A stretch of 64,000 bases of DNA. It comes from Kitasatospora sp. MAP5-34 (GTDB taxonomy: Bacteria; Actinomycetota; Actinomycetes; Streptomycetales; Streptomycetaceae). The translations under genes and the position numbers were made by a program. A model generated the notes under the pieces. The model was not told the origin of the DNA. It did not search any database and saw nothing but the letters and a program-made list of their open reading frames with translations. The DNA lies in NCBI RefSeq assembly GCF_029894335.1, contig NZ_JARXZC010000002.1, forward strand, positions 186,001-250,000. Reading direction: 5' to 3'. Positions 25,187-32,854 of this stretch are shown here, piece after piece. Within the stretch, counting starts at the first letter, position 1; every line of letters starts with the position of its first letter.

Positions 25187-25346
25187 GAGGGGTGATCATG
25201 CCAGCAGGTGAGGGAACGGTGAAGGGTGGGGGCTCTCCGACCGGCAGGCCCGCCGTCTCGACGTGACTCCCGCTGAAGGAGACTCTGGACGAGGTCCCGG
25301 AAGCGGCAGGCGCTTCCACCACTACGTGATCCCCGGGAGCAGCCAT

Positions 25347-26435
25347 ATGCGCGCAGCGATCCTGCACCAGACCGGCCAGGACAAGCTGGAGGTCCGCGAC
25401 GACGTCGAGACGGTCGGCTTCGGGCCCGGGAGGGTGCGGGTGCGCCTGCGGGCGACGAGTCTGTGTCACTCCGACCTGTCGGCGATGAGCGGGGTGCTGC
25501 CGCAACCCGCGCCGTTCGTGCCGGGGCACGAAGGCGCGGGTGATGTGACCGAGGTGGGGGAGGGCGTGGCCGGGGTCGCGGTCGGTGACCGGGTGGTGCT
25601 CTGCTGGATGCCGCCCTGCGGGGTCTGCCCGCACTGCCGTCGCGGGCAGGGCCACCTGTGCGTCACCAGCCTCCGGCGGCTCGGCGCGCCGGGTTTCACC
25701 TTCGGCTCCGGCGAGGCGGCGGTGGAGGCGTCCGGTTTCTACGGCACCGGGACGTTCGCGCAGGAGGTGGTGGTCCCGGCCGGGAGTGTGATCAAGGTGC
25801 CGGGCGACATGCCGTACGAGCTGGCGGCGCTGATCGGCTGCGGGGTGACCACCGGCGTCGGCGCGGCCGTGAACACCGCGCGGGTCGAGCCCGGCGCGTC
25901 GGTCGCCGTGATCGGCGCGGGCGGGGTCGGTGTCGCGGTGGTGCAGGGCGCGCGGGTCTGTGGTGCGGCGCGGATCACCGTGGTCGACCCGGTGGAGTCG
26001 CGGCGGGAGCGGGCACTCGGTTTCGGGGCCACCGATGCCGTCGCGCCCGAGGGGCTGAAGGCCGCCGCCAAGGGCCTGGAGGCGGGCGGGTACGACTACG
26101 TCTTCGAGGCCGTCGGCCGCGCGGCCACCGTGCGGGCCGCGTACGACGCCACCCGGCGTGGTGGGGCGGTGGTCGTGATCGGCGCCGGGGCGTGGGACGA
26201 CCAGGTCGGCTTCAGCATGGCCGAGCTGTTCTTCAACGAGAAGCGGATCCTGCCGTCGATGTACGGCGGCGGTGACGTGCTGCGGACGGCCGCGCGGGTG
26301 ATCGAACTCTGGCGGGCCGGCCGGATCGACCTGGCGGGGATGATCACCCACCGGGTCGGGCTGGCCGACGTGAACGAGGCGATCGCGCAGATGCGCAGCG
26401 GCGAGGCGCTGCGGACGGTGATCACGCTGGACTGA
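25347..26435 (+). CDS. Zinc-dependent alcohol dehydrogenase (class III-like MDR)
   Basis: A 362-residue medium-chain dehydrogenase. Catalytic zinc ligands are Cys in TSLCHSDLS and the His-Glu pair in VPGHEGAGDV; the structural zinc lobe is CGVCPHCRRGQGHLC near 93-107 with four Cys. The nucleotide fold has VIGAGGVGVAVVQGARVCG near 191-209 and an Asp (VVDPVESR) that selects NAD(H). It probably interconverts alcohols and aldehydes in the cytoplasm. The open frame extends to 25263, but ATG 25347 has GGGAG nearby and fits the family N-terminus. Substrate is not evident. Confidence 0.88.
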   Translation: MRAAILHQTGQDKLEVRDDVETVGFGPGRVRVRLRATSLCHSDLSAMSGVLPQPAPFVPGHEGAGDVTEVGEGVAGVAVGDRVVLCWMPPCGVCPHCRRGQGHLCVTSLRRLGAPGFTFGSGEAAVEASGFYGTGTFAQEVVVPAGSVIKVPGDMPYELAALIGCGVTTGVGAAVNTARVEPGASVAVIGAGGVGVAVVQGARVCGAARITVVDPVESRRERALGFGATDAVAPEGLKAAAKGLEAGGYDYVFEAVGRAATVRAAYDATRRGGAVVVIGAGAWDDQVGFSMAELFFNEKRILPSMYGGGDVLRTAARVIELWRAGRIDLAGMITHRVGLADVNEAIAQMRSGEALRTVITLD

Positions 26436-26442
26436 CGGGCGC

Positions 26443-26473
26443 GTCGGCCGGCGGGGAGACCCCGCCGGCCGAC
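26443..26473. terminator. Bidirectional stem-loop terminator
   Basis: A perfect 14-bp stem (26443-26456 with 26460-26473) and a 3-nt loop lie between the convergent alcohol dehydrogenase and the HGRHR peptide gene. Confidence 0.85.
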
Positions 26474-26484
26474 GGTTGGGCTGG

Positions 26485-26640
26485 TCAGCGGCGGTGGCGG
26501 CCGTGCGGGTCGGCCTCCGAGGTGTCGTCGGGCGCGGTCACGCCCCGGTGGCGGCCGTGCACGGCGTCCGTGGCGGTGGCCTCGTCGGCGCCGGGCGTGG
26601 TGCTGTCGTGCTCGGTGGAGTCGGTGAGGGTTTCGGACAT
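26485..26640 (-). CDS. Small peptide with two HGRHR motifs, end of lanthipeptide cluster
   Basis: A 51-residue hydrophilic peptide with no recognised family. The N-terminal half is acidic and rich in Ser/Thr (SETLTDSTEHDSTTPGADEA); the rest has two related units, DAVHGRHRG and ADPHGRHRR, about 17 residues apart. There is no Cys, signal peptide or membrane helix. ATG 26640 has GGAG 11 bases upstream; the same frame is open to 26778, so a longer form of 97 residues is possible. It is the last minus-strand gene after the ABC transporters, 172 bases downstream. The repeated basic ends after an acidic leader recall RiPP precursors, but this is only an impression. Confidence 0.5.
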   Translation of the reverse strand: MSETLTDSTEHDSTTPGADEATATDAVHGRHRGVTAPDDTSEADPHGRHRR

Positions 26641-26812
26641 CAGTTCGTCTTCTCCGTGCGGGGTGCGGGGGTGCTGATCAGCGAAGCCGGCGTGCTGCCG
26701 GTCATCGGGCCGAGGCACGGCCGACAGTGCGGGACGTGCCTGTGCCGGGAGCGTCACGGCCTGTTCGGGGGCCACCATATCGGCCCGGTCCCAGGTGTGC
26801 GTAACGAGATCG

Positions 26813-28627
26813 TCAGGACCTCGGTCGGACGGACGCCCCCACGGCGTCCTCCGGTTCCCGTCGTCGCTCGGCTGACGGCGTGGCCGGCTGCGGGATCTGT
26901 GGCGCGGCCTGTGCTGTGGAACCCAGCCAGTGACCGACGAGTTCGCGGTAGAGCGGCGAGAGCACCTGTAGGTCGCCGTGCCGGGCGATGATGCCCCGGC
27001 CGGAGTCCAGCAGCAGCACCCGGTCGGCCCGTAGCGCGGAGCCGATCCGGTGCGCGATCACCACCAGCGTGCCCGGCCGGGCGGCGAACGCCTCCTCGAC
27101 CCGCTCCTCGGCGGCGCCGTCCAGATGACAGGTCGCCTCGTCGAGCACCACCACGGGGGCGGGGGAGAGGTACGTCCGGACCAGGGCGATCAGCTGGCCC
27201 TCACCGGCCGACAGCGTCGCCGGATCCCGGATCACCCCGTCCGGCCCGCCGAGCCGCGCGACCAGCTCCGCCGCGCCCAGCAGTGCGACCACCTCGGTCA
27301 GCCGCTGCTCGCCCACCTCGGGATCGAGCCAGGTCAGATTGGACCGGACCGTGCCGGCGAAGACGTACGCCTCCTGCGGAACGAGCGCCAACTGCCTTGC
27401 GCGCAGCGGTCCATGGAGTTCGTGCGGCCGCACACCGCCGATCGACACCTCGCCCTGCTGCGGCGCGAGCAGACCTGCCAGCAGCGCGGCGAGCGTCGAC
27501 TTGCCCACACCACTGGCGCCGACCACGGCCAGGTGCTCGCCAGCCGTCAGCTCCAGGTCGAAGCCGCTCAGTACGGGCTGCGCCGCCGGTCCGTGCGCGT
27601 GGTGCAGGCCGGTGACCCGTACGGCCGGTCCGCTCGCCGGTTGCGCGGGCCGGTCGGGCGCGGGTGTCGTCGGGGGGATGGCGGCCAACCGGTCGAGGAC
27701 GACCGTGAGTTCCAGCACCCAGCCGCCGACCATCCCGGCCAGGGTCCGGACGGCCGGCTCCAGTTGCTGGAGCAGATAGGCCGCCACGCCGAGCACCTGC
27801 CCGACCGTCAGCCAGTGCCGGTGGACCAGCCAGGGCGCCGCCACGACCACGGCCAGCACAGGCAGCCGTCCGCCGAGCGCCACCGAGAGCGAGCGCAGCG
27901 CCGCCGCCCGACCGAGGGACCGAACCGCCTTACCCTGCACGTGAATTGTGGCAGCAACGGCGTCGCCGACACGCTGCTGCGAGCCGCAGGCCGAGATGTC
28001 GCGCAGCCCGGCGAAGGCCAGGCCGGTCTCCGCCGACACCTGCTCGTCGGCGAGCACCACGGCGCGTTGGCGCGCCACCAGCGGGCCGAGCAACCGGACG
28101 AAGAGCAGGCCGCCGGCCAGTAGCGGGGGGAGGACCAGGAGCAGTGCGACCGGCGCGAGCAGCGCGAGGCCGAGCAGGGCGGCCACCAGCGTCACCCCGA
28201 CGCCGCGCAGGGTGCGCAGCAGGGTGGCGGTCAACTGCCGTGCTGACTCGACCTGTTCGGTCAGCCGGGCGACGGCCGCCGGGTCCGCTTCGGGCCGGGC
28301 GAGCGCGCCGCGTACCACCCGGACGACCAGGGCGTCGCGCAGCGGCTCCACCACGGCGGCGACGTGCGGGAAGGCTGCGCGGGCCGCGTACGCACGGACG
28401 GCGGCGGCTGCGCCGAGTGCGGCCAGCCAGAGGCAGCCGACGCCTGGCCGGTGGGCCAGGAAGCCCTGGTCCACGGCGGCCGAGATCAGCAGGCCGGAGA
28501 GCAGCGCGGGCAGCGCCTCCACCGCCGACCAGGACAGTACCCGGATCAACGGGGTCCGGGTCGAGTCGAGTTGCTGCCTGAGCAGCGTCCAGCCCGGTGT
28601 GTCGGGCGACTCGCGGTGGCGGCCCAT
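26813..28627 (-). CDS. ABC transporter half-molecule (membrane domain + ATPase), lanthipeptide export
   Basis: A 604-residue ABC half-transporter similar in layout to RamB/AmfB. Residues about 20-310 form a six-helix membrane domain, and about 335-560 the ATPase: Walker A GASGVGKST, Q-loop LVPQEAYVF, a degenerate signature LSAGEGQL, and Walker B PVVVLDEATCHLD, with a switch His in VIAHRIGS. It would act as a heterodimer with the adjacent half-transporter to move the lanthipeptide out; no peptidase C39 domain is present, so leader removal falls to another enzyme. ATG 28627 has AGGAG supplied by a duplicated segment that starts from the end of the upstream gene. Confidence 0.9.
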   Translation of the reverse strand: MGRHRESPDTPGWTLLRQQLDSTRTPLIRVLSWSAVEALPALLSGLLISAAVDQGFLAHRPGVGCLWLAALGAAAAVRAYAARAAFPHVAAVVEPLRDALVVRVVRGALARPEADPAAVARLTEQVESARQLTATLLRTLRGVGVTLVAALLGLALLAPVALLLVLPPLLAGGLLFVRLLGPLVARQRAVVLADEQVSAETGLAFAGLRDISACGSQQRVGDAVAATIHVQGKAVRSLGRAAALRSLSVALGGRLPVLAVVVAAPWLVHRHWLTVGQVLGVAAYLLQQLEPAVRTLAGMVGGWVLELTVVLDRLAAIPPTTPAPDRPAQPASGPAVRVTGLHHAHGPAAQPVLSGFDLELTAGEHLAVVGASGVGKSTLAALLAGLLAPQQGEVSIGGVRPHELHGPLRARQLALVPQEAYVFAGTVRSNLTWLDPEVGEQRLTEVVALLGAAELVARLGGPDGVIRDPATLSAGEGQLIALVRTYLSPAPVVVLDEATCHLDGAAEERVEEAFAARPGTLVVIAHRIGSALRADRVLLLDSGRGIIARHGDLQVLSPLYRELVGHWLGSTAQAAPQIPQPATPSAERRREPEDAVGASVRPRS

Positions 28628-28661
28628 CAGCGGTACTCCTGCACGTCAGCGGTACTCCTGC
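28627..28661 (-). repeat. 19-bp tandem duplication at the transporter gene junction
   Basis: The 16-base segment TCAGCGGTACTCCTGC occurs at 28627-28642 and again at 28646-28661. The second copy encodes the last codons and stop of the upstream transporter; the first supplies the ribosome site and overlaps the start of the downstream one. A single copy would give a TGATG stop/start overlap, so a 19-bp duplication appears to have separated two formerly coupled genes. Confidence 0.9.
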
Positions 28662-30274
28662 GCGGCGGCGGTGCCGACGAGGGCGGCCCGGTAGTCAGGT
28701 TCGGCGAGCAGCTCCGCGTGCGGGGCGAGCGCCCGCAGGCGGCCGGCGTCCAGCCAGGCGACCAGATCGGCCCGGGCCGCCGCCTGGGCGCGGTGGGCGA
28801 CGATCAGCCTGGTCCGGCCCCGGGTCGAGTCGGCGAGCGCCTGGGTGACGTGGTGCTCGGTGGCCAGATCGAGGCTGGAGGTGGCGTCGTCGAGAATCAT
28901 CACGCGCGGCTGCTGCGCCAACAGCCTTGCCAGGCCGAGGCGTTGCAGCTCGCCGCCGGACAGGCGCAGTTCGGCGGGCGGCGTCCGGTATCCGTCCGGC
29001 AGGCGGGCCAGGAAGCCGTCGGCATACGCGGCGCGGGCCTCCGCCGGACCGGCGCCCTCCAGCGACTCCGTGACGGTGGCGCCGACCAGGACCGGGCGCT
29101 CGAACGCGAAGCCCACGGCCCGGCGCAGCTCGGGGACGGTCAGCTCGTCCACCCGGACGCCGTCGACCAGGACGTACCCGGCGTCCGGTGCGCGGAGCCG
29201 CCCGGCCAGTGCCGCCAGCAGGGACTTCCCAGAGCCGGACCGGCCGACCAGGGCGACCGTGCGGCCACCGGGGACGGTGAGGTCGAGTGGGCCGAGCAGG
29301 ACGTTCCCGCCGTCCCGGACCACGACCTCCCGGAAGACCAACTCGCCCGGGCCGTCCGGCAGAAGCCGGCAGCCGGGGCTCGGGGCCGGTACCGCGAGCG
29401 CCTCCGCCACCCGCAGCAGGCCGGACCTGGCGTGGGCGACCCCGGCCAGCGCCTCGACCTGTTCGAAGAAGCCCACCCCCAGCGCCGCCCACCCGGCGGC
29501 GGCCGCCAGGGCCCCGGGTGGCAGGACGCCGTCCGCCACCTGCCACCCGGCGGTGCCGAGCACGGCCAGCTCCACCACGGCCACCAGCAGCGTCGCCTGC
29601 CAGACCGTACGACGCTGGGTGGACCACAACGCGTGCCCGGCAGCGGAGAGTTCGGGCAGCGGGCCGAGCACCCGCGCGGCCTCCCGCTCCTCGGCGCCGG
29701 CCGCGTGGATGCTCCGCAGGCCGCCGAGTGCGCCGGTGAGCCGGGCGGCGAGCTCGGACTGGGCCTCCTGGTAGCGGGTGAACACCTGTCCGGCCTGCTG
29801 CAGGAACAGCCGGATCAGCACGATGCCGGGCAGCACCCCGGCGAAGAAGGCTGGCGCCAGCCAGGGCGAGAGCACGCCGAGCCCGACGACGGCGCCGAGC
29901 GAGGTCAACAGGGCGGTGAGAGCACCGAGTCGGGCCGGAAAGGCGCCGCCCGCGTCCGCCGCCGATCCGACCAGCCGGGAGGTCAGGTCCCCGCTCGGCA
30001 GGCCGTGCGGGGCGGGGCCGACCGCCAGTACGTGCCGCAGCAGCCGGGAGCGGAGCGCCACGGTGGCGTCGGCGGCGCAGCCGGGACCGGCGGCCGCGGC
30101 CAGCGCCCCGGCGGCCGCGCCGCCCAGCAGGACGACGCCGAGCAGCAGGCCGGGCGCGGTGGCGTTGCCGCCGAGTACGGCGTCGACCGCCCCGGCGACC
30201 GTGCCTGGCAGTGCGAGCGTCGCGGCCGCCTCGGCGGGGACGGCCAGGGCGAGGGCAAGGGTCGAGCCGCGCAT
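28646..30274 (-). CDS. ABC transporter half-molecule, lanthipeptide export
   Basis: A 542-residue half-transporter, RamA/AmfA-like in position. The membrane domain spans about residues 1-290, the ATPase about 320-535, with Walker A GRSGSGKSL, signature LSGGELQR and Walker B RVMILDDATSSLD. In this copy the usual Walker B Glu (DEATS) is Asp (DDATS), and the H-loop is VAHRAQ. A pair with one normal and one altered catalytic site is common in heterodimeric exporters. ATG 30274 with GAGGGGG was chosen over the open frame to 30376. It follows lanA after a strong stem-loop. Confidence 0.9.
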   Translation of the reverse strand: MRGSTLALALAVPAEAAATLALPGTVAGAVDAVLGGNATAPGLLLGVVLLGGAAAGALAAAAGPGCAADATVALRSRLLRHVLAVGPAPHGLPSGDLTSRLVGSAADAGGAFPARLGALTALLTSLGAVVGLGVLSPWLAPAFFAGVLPGIVLIRLFLQQAGQVFTRYQEAQSELAARLTGALGGLRSIHAAGAEEREAARVLGPLPELSAAGHALWSTQRRTVWQATLLVAVVELAVLGTAGWQVADGVLPPGALAAAAGWAALGVGFFEQVEALAGVAHARSGLLRVAEALAVPAPSPGCRLLPDGPGELVFREVVVRDGGNVLLGPLDLTVPGGRTVALVGRSGSGKSLLAALAGRLRAPDAGYVLVDGVRVDELTVPELRRAVGFAFERPVLVGATVTESLEGAGPAEARAAYADGFLARLPDGYRTPPAELRLSGGELQRLGLARLLAQQPRVMILDDATSSLDLATEHHVTQALADSTRGRTRLIVAHRAQAAARADLVAWLDAGRLRALAPHAELLAEPDYRAALVGTAAAQEYR

Positions 30275-30344
30275 GGTGCACCCCCTCGGTGGGGTCGGGA
30301 GTCTGGGGTGAGGTGGGTCGTTGAAGCGATGGGTGATGTGGGCG

Positions 30345-30380
30345 GGCCGTGCCACACCCGGCGATGGGTGTGGCACGGCC
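30345..30380 (-). terminator. Strong hairpin between the precursor gene and transporter genes
   Basis: A perfect 15-bp stem (30345-30359 with 30366-30380) and a 6-nt loop lie 30 bases after the stop of the precursor gene. In lantibiotic operons such a structure acts as a leaky terminator or mRNA stabiliser that raises precursor expression above that of downstream genes; that role here is inference. Confidence 0.8.
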
Positions 30381-30409
30381 TGACTTGCCGGTCTGCCTGG
30401 CAGCAGCTA

Positions 30410-30553
30410 CTAGCTGATGGTGAAGATCAGGCAGGTCAGGATCAGGCAGGTGTACTGGCAGCCGCCGCCCTGGCCGGTCAGCTCGACGGACTCGGTCTCC
30501 GGCAGCTCCTGCAGAGCCGCGAGGTCGGTCTCGAAGTCCATGATGTTCTGCAT
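30410..30553 (-). CDS. lanA: Lanthipeptide precursor (LanA), class III/IV type
   Basis: A 47-residue RiPP precursor. ATG 30553 has GGGGAGGA at good spacing; ATG 30541 (residue 5) is an alternative. The leader (1-31) has the helical motif DLAALQELPETES at 10-22, matching the L-x-x-L-P-E type leaders of class IV (and the LLDLQ-type leaders of class III). A Gly stretch (GQGGG, 27-31) precedes the core of about 16 residues, CQYTCLILTCLIFTIS, with Cys 32, 36, 41 and Thr 35, 40, 45, Ser 47. Dehydrated Thr/Ser with these Cys could form up to three thioether rings in a very hydrophobic peptide. Topology of rings is not known. It is followed by a hairpin and two ABC half-transporters. Confidence 0.88.
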   Translation of the reverse strand: MQNIMDFETDLAALQELPETESVELTGQGGGCQYTCLILTCLIFTIS

Positions 30554-30634
30554 GATTGGGTCCTCCCCTTGATGTTCGTCGGCCGCACGGTGCGGACGAC
30601 GGTTGTGCTGCCACATGTCACTCGGGTGTGGCGA

Positions 30635-30659
30635 CTGCGGCGGAACCCCTCCGCCGCAG
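30635..30659 (-). promoter_or_regulatory. Hairpin upstream of lanA
   Basis: CTGCGGCGGA - ACCCC - TCCGCCGCAG is a perfect 10-bp stem with a 5-nt loop, 80 bases before the lanA start and after the peptidase gene. It may end or pause read-through from lanP, or mark an mRNA processing site. The region 30554-30774 holds no other gene. Confidence 0.6.
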
Positions 30660-30774
30660 GTCTTGCTCCCGGGTCCGACGGCGGCTCGGCAGCTCGAGGG
30701 CTGCCGGCCGGCCGACCGGTCGGGAAGTCTCAGGTGGGCCTGCTGCCTCGGCAGGACTCAGCTGGGCGCAGGGC

Positions 30775-32790
30775 TCAGGTGGGTCTGCCGGTGCGCAGGA
30801 AGGCGGTCAGTACCTCGTGGAGGACGGCCGCACCCTCCTCGGCCAGCACCTCGTGCCCGGCTCCGGCGGCTTCCACGTAACGGAAGTCGGCGCCCTCGGT
30901 CCGGCCGAGCCGCAGCAACTCGTGCCGTAGTGAGCGGGATTGGCTCACCGGTACGACCTCGTCCCGGTCGCCGTGCACGACCAGCAGCGGAGCACGCAGC
31001 CGGTGCGCGAGTTGCAGCACGTCACGTGGGCCACGGGCGTCCTCGAGCGGCTGCGCCCCGCCGAGGCGGGTGGTCAGCGCCCGTACCGGTGCGGCGGCCT
31101 CGGCCAGCAGCCGGGCGCCGGACAGGAACGGTGCCACCACGGCGCACCGGCTGACCTGGTCGCCTGGCGCGTGGGCGGCGGCGAGCAGGGCGAGGAACGC
31201 GCCGTAGCTCACGCCGAACAGCGAAGGTGGTTCAAGTCCGAGCGCCGCCCGCTGACCTGACAGTCCATCAAGTATGTACAGAATGTCGGCGAGGTCCGGT
31301 CCGCCCCAGGCGCCGCGAATCGACATCGCGTGCTCGACGCCGTAACCCGTGCTGCCGCGCTGGTTGGGGGCCAGTACCGCCAGGCCCTCGGCCGCCATCC
31401 GTTGCAGCGCCGGGTCGAACTCCAGCCGCCAGGCGTCCGCCGGGCCGCCGTGCAGGGCGACCACCAGGTGCCGGGCGCTCAACCAGGCGTCGCCGCCGTA
31501 CACCACGGCCTCGATCGGGCCCGCCGGGCCGGACAGCTCCAGGCTCTGGGCGGGGTGCCACTGGCTGCCGTCGGCCGGCGCTGCGCTGGCGTCGAGTCGC
31601 CAACCGGGCGGGGAGTAGCGGGAGAACTCGGCGGAGGAGCCGGTCGCGCCACTCGTGGCGGCCGGGCCGTGCGCGGGCACCGGCGTCAGCGGCGCGAGCT
31701 GGAGCGGCAGGGCCATCGGGCTGGGTGCCCCGGCAGGGCCGAGGCTCAGCAGGGTGTCCACCTCCAGGGTCGCGAGGGCCGCCGGATGGTCCGGTGCGGA
31801 GTACGGCATCCGCAGGCCGGTGGTGGACCAGTGGCCGACCGCGCCCAGCCGCCCGGGCGGCACCAGCAGCGGGTCGAGACGGCCCCAGCCGGGCGCCCAG
31901 ACCGCGAGCGCCGAGGCGGCGCCGTGGTCGATCTGCAGAGCGACCCGGAGCGTTTCGGGCTCCGCCGGGGTGCCCGGCGACGGCGCGAGGGCGACCGGCC
32001 GCAGGAACATCCCCGGCACGTGCAGGCACTCCGGGAAGCGCAGCGGCTCCGCGCCGCCCAGCACGCCCCAGCCGAGCCGGTCCACGCCGGGGGCGTCGCT
32101 GCGGACCATGGCGAACCGGGTGTCCGGGTCGAACAGCACCAACCGGTCGTTGCTGCGCTCCGCTATCTCCAGCAGCGGCGTCACCCGGCCGAGGTCGAGA
32201 TCGAAGGCGATCGACTTCACGACCCCTGAAGCGACCCGGTCCAGCGCGAGCAGCCTTCCGGTGTGGTCGAGCCAGACGCCACCGCCGTGCAGCCCGGGGA
32301 GTTCGGCGATCTGCCGAGGCTCCGAGCCGTCGGCGTAGACCAGCCAGGCCGTGGTGACCGGTTGGGTGTCGGTGCCGAGCGCGACGGCCACCGGCAGGTT
32401 GGCGGCCCGGGCGGAGCCGGGGATCGGCAGCAACCGCAGCCCGGGCATCCTGAGGGTGGCCAGCCGCTGCTCGGTGACGGGCGCGGCCAAGCCCTCGGAG
32501 CTGCCCGGGCCCGCCGCCAGGACCAGATCGTGCCGGTCGCCGTCATGGCGGCAGATCAGCACCCTTCCGTCCGGCAGTGACACCAGCTGTGAGCGCAGGC
32601 TCTCGGACCGGTTGCCGGGCAGCGGCAGCGCGGTCGGCCGGGCCGGGCCGTCCGCGTGCAGCCGCCAACTCTCCACGTACCAGCCGCCGTCGGCGCCCGC
32701 CGCCAGGCAGGCCGCGTGCGAGCCGTCGGTGGCGAAGGTGAAGCTCAGCCGGCGCAGCGCCTGGGCTGTGGTGCGGGTGGCGATGCTCAT
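30775..32790 (-). CDS. lanP: Prolyl-oligopeptidase-family (S9) serine peptidase, likely leader peptidase
   Basis: A 671-residue S9 enzyme. The N-terminal part (about 20-400) is an irregular beta-propeller of repeated strands; the C-terminal alpha/beta-hydrolase domain (about 420-671) carries the nucleophile in FGVSYGAF (Ser near 528), Asp in HGDRDEVVP near 606 and His in AGHEVLAE near 646. S9 prolyl oligopeptidases such as FlaP remove leader peptides of class III lanthipeptides. Its position between the synthetase and precursor genes, with stops and starts close together, supports this. The precursor has one Pro (residue 18), in the leader, a possible first cut; final trimming may need another peptidase. 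No signal peptide, so cytoplasmic. Confidence 0.85.
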   Translation of the reverse strand: MSIATRTTAQALRRLSFTFATDGSHAACLAAGADGGWYVESWRLHADGPARPTALPLPGNRSESLRSQLVSLPDGRVLICRHDGDRHDLVLAAGPGSSEGLAAPVTEQRLATLRMPGLRLLPIPGSARAANLPVAVALGTDTQPVTTAWLVYADGSEPRQIAELPGLHGGGVWLDHTGRLLALDRVASGVVKSIAFDLDLGRVTPLLEIAERSNDRLVLFDPDTRFAMVRSDAPGVDRLGWGVLGGAEPLRFPECLHVPGMFLRPVALAPSPGTPAEPETLRVALQIDHGAASALAVWAPGWGRLDPLLVPPGRLGAVGHWSTTGLRMPYSAPDHPAALATLEVDTLLSLGPAGAPSPMALPLQLAPLTPVPAHGPAATSGATGSSAEFSRYSPPGWRLDASAAPADGSQWHPAQSLELSGPAGPIEAVVYGGDAWLSARHLVVALHGGPADAWRLEFDPALQRMAAEGLAVLAPNQRGSTGYGVEHAMSIRGAWGGPDLADILYILDGLSGQRAALGLEPPSLFGVSYGAFLALLAAAHAPGDQVSRCAVVAPFLSGARLLAEAAAPVRALTTRLGGAQPLEDARGPRDVLQLAHRLRAPLLVVHGDRDEVVPVSQSRSLRHELLRLGRTEGADFRYVEAAGAGHEVLAEEGAAVLHEVLTAFLRTGRPT

Positions 32791-32854
32791 CGTGGGCTCA
32801 CCTCCTGGGAGTTGGGATTTGGGGGATTGCTGGGACAGTTCGGGACGTGCGAAC

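Noticed and set aside
28695..30614. 639-residue open frame overlapping the ABC transporter and lanA
   Set aside because: Arg/Gly/Ala-rich shadow in another frame of the same strand; no conserved pattern.
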